A stretch of DNA of 64,000 bases from Erythroxylum novogranatense (taxonomy: Eukaryota > Streptophyta > Magnoliopsida > Malpighiales > Erythroxylaceae), in assembly GCA_029891385.1 (NCBI GenBank), contig CM057232.1, positions 62,433,824-62,497,823 of the forward strand, given 5' to 3'. The notes under the pieces were generated by a model that saw only the letters and a list, made by a program, of their open reading frames with translations, was not told the origin of the DNA and did not search any database. Position 1 is the first letter of the stretch; every line of letters starts with the position of its first letter. Positions 56,436 through 64,000 of the stretch are shown one piece after another. The position numbers and the translations under genes were made by a program.

Positions 56436-58280
56436 TGTTAGAGTATTGCCCTAAAGGCAATCGCCTTTAGCGCGTTTTGTACAAAATTGTGTACATTCTT
56501 TATAAATAAATAAAGAAAGACATATTTCATTATGTTGCTGTTCATTATTTATGAACTGATATTGATCAATAAGCAAATTAATGAAGTCCATGATATATGA
56601 CATAGCATGAAGGAAATTATGATGTGATCATACTACTGCGATTCCTATCATGTGCAATTATGTCAGTATCTTAATTATCCCTAGTCATAGGATTATTGAG
56701 ACTGGGCATCGGTAATCCGGAAAGACTAGCACATCTCAAGCTCCTTGATTTGATCAAGCAGTGGATCTCAGAAACTGTACATATGAGATATTTAGGGTTG
56801 AGATGTGGATGCTTACTAGAGGTAGTAAGTACATTGGATGACCTGCTATGAGATCATCACATGGATGTACTATTCTAATGTCAGTGATAATCTTATCATA
56901 GCAATGGTGCAAGTATCCTTAGACTTGAGGTACTCAAGGATATCTTGGATACTGATTCTGTGCTTTGACTCCATTCCTTGTTGCCTTACAGAGGTCGCTC
57001 ATAGGGTGGTGCTTGGAGTGCAGTTTGAGGTATTCAAGGTAATTGAGTAGCCAATAGAGGATTCACCACTTACGTGATAGCAGAAGATGATACCCATGGC
57101 CTCTTGTCAGGGTCATTACTTGGAAATCTCGATCGAGTACATATGTCATGAAGAGTGTCTTCATTGACATATTAAGTATTAAGTAATGAGTCCCGTGACA
57201 AGAACTGAAATCACTGGACTAGATTTGACGTAGTCGATCTAGTAAGAGTTGACACATTGCCCATACTCATAACCAAGTGGGGTATAGAATGGTGAAAGGA
57301 CTAATTGCACTAATTGTCTATGGAAGGGTTCGTGATATGGTCTGTGATGAATATATATTCATTCATCAAACCAATTACTTTCCGGTCAATTGGGGGTCAT
57401 GATGTGTTGCTAGATACCGCTCATGACTTGCTTAGATTAAGTGTTGATCTAAGTGGCCAACATAACCGGAACCTAATGGGTCACACGATAAGAGTGTTTG
57501 GAGAACTCAGTAAAATAGTTTTGGACAGAGTTCCAATAAATGGAGAGCAGACGGATTAAATGGATCCCGATGAGATCGAGATATGTCCCGATGAGATCGC
57601 GACATCGATATTGCTAAAAAATGTTTAGGGTTTTTCCCATACGGGACCCGTAGGCAGTAGGACCAATTTCCCAGTGTGATCGGACCACTTCAAGATTTAT
57701 TTATATATATATATATAATTAATTAATTACAGAATTAATTAATTAATATATATATATATATGTTGATACGTGGAAGGAGAGGAGGAAGTTTCATCTTTAA
57801 CTTTATATATATATAATGAAGCTAAAAATGTGGAAAGGCAAAAGAAGCTTCCATCTTTGCCTAGTCATCTTTACATTAAATGAAAAGAAGACTAAAAGAA
57901 AGAAGAAGATGTGTGTGATCGTGGGTTTTGAAAGAGGAAGAAGGATTTTGAGAAAATCCTAAGTCTTTCAAGCATATCATCATCGACTCTCTTCATCTTC
58001 TCTCCTCCAAAGTTCCACTTCATCGTGAGTTTCAAGCTCTCCGTAACAAAGGTAAGATCTAGCGCCTTTACTTTGTTCTAGCTATTCCCGGGTCAAAGGG
58101 TTTGTACCGGTTAGGTTTTCCGATCTCTGCGTGGATACCGTTAGAGACGGTCTCCTTTGGTCGTTTGGTTTGAGTTTGTTATATATACACATGGATCCTA
58201 ACTTTTAGGAAGGTCCCGGAACAAAAATTTTTGTTTTTCGCACCGTGGGCATGTGATGTTCACACCGGGATTTTCCTACA
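56436..58280 (+). repeat. 3' LTR of copia 2 (1,845 bp)
   Basis: Close copy of 48574-50431. Differences include a shorter (TA)n tract and short changes around CG-containing words. Ends ATTTTCCTACA followed by the target duplication GTTTG. Confidence 0.9.
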
Positions 58281-58285
58281 GTTTG

Positions 58286-58637
58286 TACATAAGTGGTGGA
58301 GATGTGATTTTACTTCAAGCTTACGGTAAGAATTTTGAAATGCATTGATTGAGAGTTTTGATATTTTTAACCCTAAAACTTGAGTCCATTAAGTGAAACC
58401 TTAGTGAGAGTGTAAAGAGTTATGCTTTTGATTTCAAGATTATTGATGTGATTATTATTAATATTACTTAGGAAGTTAATTTTGTGACAACTTGATTTTG
58501 ATTGCACATTAATTTGATTTAGTAAGATATATGATGTTATGAATGGACAAGTTGAGATTGATGACGGATTGACATTGTAAAATTTATAATTTTGATTATG
58601 GTTTGCTTAAGGACAAATAAAAACTTAAGTTTAGGGA
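58286..58637 (+). mobile_element. Tail of the second Athila-like internal region with purine tract
   Basis: AT-rich remainder after copia 2. It ends in AAACTTAAGTTTAGGGA (58621-58637), the usual shape of the Athila-group polypurine tract, directly before a TGTTTGATATATG LTR start. Confidence 0.55.
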
Positions 58638-59445
58638 TGTTTGATATATGAATATTTGACTATATTTTAACACCCATAATTGATGTATTTTTTTAATATT
58701 TGATACTTTTATTGTATATTTAATATTCAATATGTTTCAACTGTGTTTATAGGTGATAATCCCTTCATGGTCGAAAAGGAGAGGAAGTCGGGCAAAAATG
58801 CAGCTAAAATAGGAAAAACAAAAATATGAAAAAAGTGCATGGGTGTGCAAAAGTCTAGCGTTCTCTAATTATGCAAACTCATGTGCACGGTCGTGCATAA
58901 CCTAAAAGCCTAGATTTCAATATAAAAGTAACATTTTTTAGATAGAAGAAAAGTAGGTGACTTTTAAGAGGCGATTTATCGACATCAATTCATTCTCTAG
59001 GTAAACTTTTGTTCCAAAGAAGCAGGAAACATGAATATTTCATTGAAAGATCCATCAGAATACAACATCAAGCCTTTATATCGCTATAACATTCGATAGA
59101 AGACATTTAGGGAGATTTAGAATTATGAACCTGTTGTTTTCTATTTATTTTTATTTCAATGTATGTTTGATTTCATATTCAATTATGTGCAACTAAACTT
59201 CCACTTAGTATTTAGGTTACAAGAACCTTATGTTATTACTTTGACATGATTTGATTCTTTTATTAATGTAACTAGTTATTTGATATATTGTGATCTGATT
59301 ACATGTTTTATTTATATTTTGATAACCCCTCATGATCTGATTTCATACGTAGAGATTGAGAAATCCTAGTTTGAATAGATCTATCGTAAGTAGAAGGATT
59401 TGATTGTAACCTTAAAGATAGGATGACATAAATCCTTCGGAATAG
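58638..59445 (+). repeat. Athila-like LTR, copy D (divergent, 3' end lost to insertion)
   Basis: Starts TGTTTGATATATGAATATTTG, like the U3 of many Athila LTRs. From about 58844 (TGTGCAAAAGTC) it aligns with LTRs A-C (for example AAAGATCCATCAGAATACAA with AAAGATCTATTAGAATACAA), but is clearly more diverged. It is cut near ATAAATCCTTCGG by a chromovirus. LTRs A-C lack the first ~206 bp, so D is either a different subfamily or A-C are shortened. Confidence 0.6.
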
Positions 59446-59851
59446 TGTAGCGCCCCCTTACCGTAGGGTACGCACCGGGACACCCGTGGGTCGTTTCGAC
59501 GCATATCCCACAGCAAGGAAGTGCTACTAACGAAAACAATCACTAAACACTCATATGGCATCAATAGTATTTAAACCGAATTACGCAAATCACTAAATTT
59601 TTAAAACCACAATAATCTTTAATTTCACATTACTAACGGAAATATAGACAAGTCTATCAGTCCCCTACAGTCTCAGTACAATATCTCAAAAAGGAAACTG
59701 ATACAAAAGTCTATACTACGCCATTCCAAAAATCGTCCAAGCTGACCAACCTGTGTGCCATCGCTTCTCTTGCCCACGAGCTCACACGGCAGGAAAAATC
59801 TATCACGGGAGCTAGGAATCTACTAACGTTGTCTTGAAAAATATTTGCAAT

Positions 59852-59904
59852 GTTGGGTGAGTTTGCAAACTCAATGAGAAACCATCATCGATGGTTCACC
59901 CAAC
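59852..59904. other. Inverted-repeat module (three nested stems)
   Basis: Outer arms GTTGGGTGA (59852-59860) and TCACCCAAC (59896-59904) are exact complements. Inside lie the palindrome GTTTGCAAAC (59861-59870) and the hairpin AACCATC-ATC-GATGGTT (59880-59896). Drawn out, it resembles a small cloverleaf. It is too short and lacks the conserved bases to be a tRNA. Confidence 0.75.
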
Positions 59905-60158
59905 TCATGCATATACACACGTTATATCACATAGTCACACAATAGCACATTCGGAACACTATAAGACAATTTACACATTTTCACCATAACACAAATCTGA
60001 CATGTCACTGCGCAATCTTCATATAATACACGCATTCTCAATTTTCACAATACAGTCAAATGCATGATGCAAGCCAATTCTCATTTTATGTCATTGTTGT
60101 GACTGAGCGTCAATATTGTCCCGATTCAGGCACATTACGCAGTAATCGCATTTTAGGC

Positions 60159-60290
60159 AAGTAGGAGAGCCCTCAAGGTATGCACTACTGCCCGCTCACA
60201 TTAGGGATAGGAGAGCCCTCAAGGTATGCACTACTGCCCGCTCACATTAGGGATAGGAGAGCCCTCTGGGTATGCATTATTCCCTTTCGG
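60159..60290. repeat. 49-bp tandem repeat in the LTR
   Basis: Two full units and a partial third of AGGAGAGCCCTCAAGGTATG ... CTCACATTAGGGAT. A single related unit (AGGAGAGCCCTCTGAGTATA) lies at 19401 in the solo LTR, so the repeat was amplified here. Confidence 0.8.
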
Positions 60291-61164
60291 CCTTAAGCCC
60301 TTTCACTGATAATCGAGCTTAAAGCTCTGATCGATAATTGCACCAGTCACAACTATTTATTTACCGATTTTTATCATGTCTAGCATGCACTCACACTTAC
60401 ACAATCAATAACACATATATATATCAATCGATTCTATTTATTGCATTCAGAACATTTACTTACAATTCCAGCACATCTATTTCACAGTTACAAATACTCA
60501 CATTGGCAAACAACTCACACATTCATAGAACATTTAACACACAAAGATTGAGGAACCAACTAAGTTACTCACCAGAACTACCGAAGCACGCTTAGAAGTC
60601 TCAAAGAATATCCGTGGATCGACGATCCAACGGTGCCTCTATAACAATTTAAACAAATTCTCATCACTAGCTGCTCAATCAAAGAAATTCGATAATGCAC
60701 ATGTCTTAATTCAAAGCTGTACGATGCATGTTCATGATTTTCTGGCGCTATAATCCAATTCCGCTATCTCTTGCCTCACAACCAATATTCACTATTTATT
60801 AGATCAATAGCATCCCTTGGTTCATAATGACTTAAAACATATCGCTCCAAAAATTCAGCTCAATTCAGAAAATTATACACACAAAAATAATTCCCTAGAA
60901 AGCCTATTCATTGGGTAAAATTCATTCACTTAAGTCCCCAATTATACTCCAATTTGTCAAAACATAACTCTTAGATTGCACTAGGAACTGAAAATGACTC
61001 TCTTTTGATAATTGCAATCCTGTTAGATAAAAATTCGAACTCTCAATCTTTACAACAATTATAGACCTCCTTATTTAGTTCACAATGACTCAAGAATCAC
61101 CTCAATTGGAGGTCTATACCATAAGTTATGCCCTAAAAACCAAATTAATTCCATTCAAAATTTT

Positions 61165-61400
61165 GTCCCTCGCCGCGACGCAGGATCCTTCGCCGCGACG
61201 TATGGGTCGCTCGCCGCGGCGTGGGAAACGTTCGCCGCAGTGAACATCCTCCTGGCACCTCGCCACGATGCATGCGAATCACCACGTCGGGGCGAAACAT
61301 TTATTCGCTCGCCGCGATGTCTCGCGTGGCTCGCCGCGGCGAGCTCGCATTATCTCATCGCGGCGTAGCCTTTTTCCAGATGTCGCGACGTGCGGCCACG
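61165..61400. repeat. CG-rich palindromic block in the LTR
   Basis: About nine variants of CTCGCCGCGACG / TCGCCGCGGCG / TCGCGACGTG, spaced 15-40 bp apart, in otherwise AT-rich DNA. Confidence 0.75.
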
Positions 61401-62312
61401 TCTTCTTCTCCGATCAAATTTTCCTCCATTCTCTCTCTAAAAACCAGCATTAAACACACTCAACTACCCACATCTCTAGCATTTAAACTCATTAATACAT
61501 CAAAAAACAATAAATAGCAACATTTAACCATTAAAACTTACCAAGCAAACCCTAAAATCTCAAATGTCCGAAAACCTTCCAACAAGCTCCGACACCGATT
61601 TTCACCCTCAAAACTCGACTCTCTTCATCTTCCTCAAGAATCAAACTAAGCTTTGTATAGGGAGTGGTAGCAACAAGAAACGATCGAAGGTCACACACCA
61701 AGGACAATCGAAAATCACCAACGAAGAGAAGAGGAAAATATGCCCTAGGAGGAAAATGCCTTTCTTTGATTTCAAAACCTAAAGTATAAATATAAAGTGG
61801 CTAATTTAAACCTATAGATTATAGTCCTCAAATTCATTTAATTTCAGTCTCTAAATTTCAATGGCTCATCATAAAAATTCCTAAACTCGCAAGTCTAATT
61901 TTCCCACCATTTGCCAATCAATTTCTAACCTAATCTAATCCATCTGCTCTAAGACATTTTTCCTATCCAAACCCACAACTCTAAAAATTCTGGAAAAATT
62001 CCTATAATTACTAAAAAATACAAAACACAAGGTCCTATATTCCAATTTCAATTTCCAATTCCAAAAATTCAATTCAAATTATCCCCTAATTCCCAATAAA
62101 TCATATCTCACAAAAATTTATAATTCAAAACATAATCACAATTAATTGCCGGAAAAATCATGAATGCATGTCACTATGCATATGCATGTGCAAAAGGATC
62201 CATTCCTCTGAAATCAGAGGTCAAAATAATACTCAATGAATATATATGCAGCAAAATTCCTATCCTGACTCACATACCAATATGCCCATCACATCGGTAA
62301 CGGGATGCTACA

Positions 62313-62330
62313 ATTCTCCCCTCCTAATTA
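62313..62330 (-). other. Polypurine tract (minus strand)
   Basis: ATTCTCCCCTCCTAATTA on the plus strand, hence TAATTAGGAGGGGAGAAT on the minus strand, directly before the LTR. Confidence 0.85.
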
Positions 62331-64000
62331 AAAATTTCGTCCCAAAATTTCATACCTGACTGGTCGAATAGATGAGAGTACTGATTATTGTACGCAAACT
62401 TTATCAGAGCCAAATATTGATCCCAAGCACCTCTGAACTCCAATACACAAGCTCTCAGCATATCCTCAACAGTCTTGATCGTCCTCTCACTCTGCCTATC
62501 TGTCTGAGGATGAAATATCGTGCTGAATTTCAACCTCGAACCCAAAGCTGACTGCAAACTCCTCCAGAATCTCGAAGTAAATCTGGGATCCCTGTCTGAG
62601 ACTATCGACACCGTGACCCCATACAGTCGCACTATCTCTGACACATACTTCTGGGCCAACTGATCGAGAGTATTACTCTCCCTCACTGGCAAGAAGTGAG
62701 CCGATTTGGTCAACCGGTCCACTATGACCCAGATCGCATCATGCTGCCTCAGCGTCCTAGGCAACCTTATAATGAAATCCATAGTGATTCGCTCCCATTT
62801 CCACTCCGGAATGGGTAACGACTGCAACTTCCCTACCGGGGTCTGGTGCTCAGCCTTAACCTGCTGGCACGACAAACATCTAGAAACAAACTCTGCTACT
62901 TGTCTCTTCATGCCTGGCCACCAGAAATGCAACTTAAGGGTATTATACATCTTGGTAGTACCAGGATGCATAGCATAGGCAGCCATATGCGCCTCCTCCA
63001 GAATCTCTCGCCTCAAATCATCCACATCTGGAACACATAATCTTTGTCCCATCCAAAGAGTCCCATCTCTCAACTCAAAATTAGAAAGAAATCCAGATCT
63101 AACTCTATCTATCAATCTCACTAACACAGGGTCCTGATCCTGAACTCTCCTGATCCTATCCTGCAACATCGGCCTAAGCCTCAAAGTAGCTATCAGAACT
63201 CCATCCTGAGCCAAATCCATCTGCACATTCAGAGCTCTCAACTGAATTAAACTAGGCAATCTACCAATCTGAATCTGAGCTGCACTGATATGAGATCTCC
63301 TACTCAAAGCATCTGCTACCACATTAGCCTTCCCTGGGTGGTACTCAATAGTGCAGTCATAATCCTTCAGTAGCTCAATCCATCTCCTCTGCCTCAGATT
63401 CAACTCTCGCTGACTCAACAGATATCTCAGACTCTTATGGTCGGTGAAGATCTGGATCATCTCACCATACAAATAATGTCTCCAGATCTTCAAAGCAAAG
63501 ACCACTGCTGCTAATTCCAAGTCATGCACTGGATAATTCATCTCGTGAGACCTCAACTGTCTTGAAGCATATGCTATAACTCTCCCATGCTGCATCAGAA
63601 CACATCCTAAACCTGCGCCAAGCAAAATCGAAACCTCGGCCTCCAGCCTCGATGGCAAAGCTAACACCGGCGTCGAAGTCAGCCGATGTTTCAGCTCCTC
63701 AAAACTCCTCTGATACTCATCAGTCCATCCAAAGGCCACATTCTTTCTCAGAAGTTTTGTCAAAGGGGCTGAGATTACAGAAAATCCCTCGACAAATCTC
63801 CGGTAATAACCGGCTAAACCGAGGAAACTCCTCAACTCTGACACATTCCTTAGAATCTCCCAACTCCTCACTGCCTCAATCTTGTGAGGATCCACCCGGA
63901 TACCCTCACCAGATACAATGTGACCTAAGAACACCACCTCATCCAGCCAAAATTCACACTTAGTGAATTTGGCATACAGCTGTCTATCTCTCATAATCCG
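62324..64000 (-). pseudogene. pol: Chromovirus pol, RT end to integrase, with in-frame deletion (partial)
   Basis: A long open frame read from beyond the window edge. RT end: [20 protein letters not shown] and [18 protein letters not shown]. RNase H: the expected SDAS motif is lost ([16 protein letters not shown]), though [29 protein letters not shown] and VVADALSR remain. Integrase: zinc site [17 protein letters not shown] with [11 protein letters not shown], then [23 protein letters not shown] and [13 protein letters not shown]. After FAYNNQY the frame jumps directly to [17 protein letters not shown], which is the normal extreme C-terminus. The integrase end and chromodomain are therefore deleted in frame. 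No internal stop is seen, but loss of RNase H and integrase residues means it is not functional. Confidence 0.85.

Larger units (their letters stand above)
48574..58280 (+). mobile_element. Ty1/copia retrotransposon 2, 9.7 kb
   Basis: LTRs start TGTTAGAGTA and end ATTTTCCTACA. The target duplication is a perfect GTTTG (48569-48573 and 58281-58285). It has a tRNA-iMet primer site, an unusually long 2.1-kb leader, gag, then pol with integrase before RT. The RT-RNase H frame is intact for 429 codons while integrase is wrecked. The two LTRs (1,858 and 1,845 bp) are close, so the insertion is fairly recent. It differs from the SIRE-like element in gag, LTR and the absence of an extra ORF. Confidence 0.92.
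59446..62312 (-). repeat. 3' LTR of the minus-strand chromovirus (2,867 bp)
   Basis: Terminal TGTAGC / GCTACA inverted repeats. In plus-strand order it carries the inverted-repeat module (59852-59904), a 49-bp tandem repeat (60159-60290), and a CG-rich palindromic block (61165-61400). Small open frames at 60338-60595 and 61221-61782 have no protein signature. Confidence 0.85.
59446..64000 (-). mobile_element. Chromovirus on the minus strand, runs off the window
   Basis: The LTR 59446-62312 (TGTAGCGCCCCC ... GGGATGCTACA) is followed by a reversed polypurine tract and pol on the minus strand. It inserts into LTR D. The second LTR and the 5' half lie beyond 64000, so the target duplication cannot be checked. 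Confidence 0.85.

Noticed and set aside
59852..59904. Possible tRNA because of the cloverleaf-like fold
   Set aside because: Only ~53 bp, no anticodon loop or conserved T-arm bases, and it recurs inside LTRs.
61221..61782. Open frames in the CG-rich part of the minus-strand chromovirus LTR
   Set aside because: They lie within an LTR, arise from the CG-rich palindromic block, and show no domain.

Overview
The window is plant nuclear DNA made almost entirely of nested and broken LTR retrotransposons. The evidence for a plant is the element lineages present: an Athila-like Ty3/gypsy element with a tRNA-Asp-type primer site, chromodomain gypsy elements with tRNA-iMet primer sites, and SIRE/Maximus-like and other Ty1/copia elements. 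A flowering plant, probably a eudicot, is likely, but the species cannot be read from the sequence. I found no host protein gene, tRNA, rRNA or CRISPR array. Every coding region is a retroelement gag, pol or env-like gene, and all carry at least one stop, frameshift or deletion.

Layout. 1-910 is the tail of a gypsy element and its LTR. 911-1580 and 8593-8860 are two halves of a ~42-bp tandem repeat array, split by a 7.0-kb non-coding LTR element (1581-8592). The array continues into a ~550-bp spacer, an Athila-like LTR (A, 9410-10486) and a stub of its internal region. After an AT-rich stretch (11118-12285) the same order recurs: array (12286-14320), spacer, LTR B (14866-15940). LTR B begins a degraded Athila-like element whose pol is interrupted at 18647 by a ~4.06-kb solo LTR (minus strand). 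That solo LTR is itself interrupted by a 9.7-kb SIRE-like copia element (22547-32239). Athila pol resumes at 32409, followed by an env-like remnant and LTR C (36281-46674). LTR C is split by a 9.3-kb chromovirus (37012-46318). A second, internally deleted Athila-like internal region follows LTR C directly and is broken by a 9.7-kb copia element (48574-58280). It ends in a divergent LTR D (58638-59445), cut by a minus-strand chromovirus that leaves the window (59446-64000).

Insertion boundaries are well supported. Four insertions have 5-bp target duplications (AAAAG/GAAAG, CTCAA, ACAAA, GTTTG) and a fifth has a second CTCAA. Some paralogous copies supply the empty site. This gives a relative order of events: Athila-like tandem first, then the solo LTR, LARD-like element, chromoviruses and copia 2 into it, and the SIRE-like element into the solo LTR.

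The most unusual material is non-coding. Three gypsy LTR families share a ~53-bp module made of nested inverted repeats. Short palindromes are arrayed in LTRs and leaders: CGTCGCGACG-type in gypsy LTRs, and AAGTCGACTT in both a gypsy LTR and an unrelated copia leader. A 23-bp minisatellite lies in the SIRE-like LTRs. LTR-pair differences cluster at CG/CHG contexts in a way that may be partly a sequencing artefact. No gene system of a new kind was recognised.
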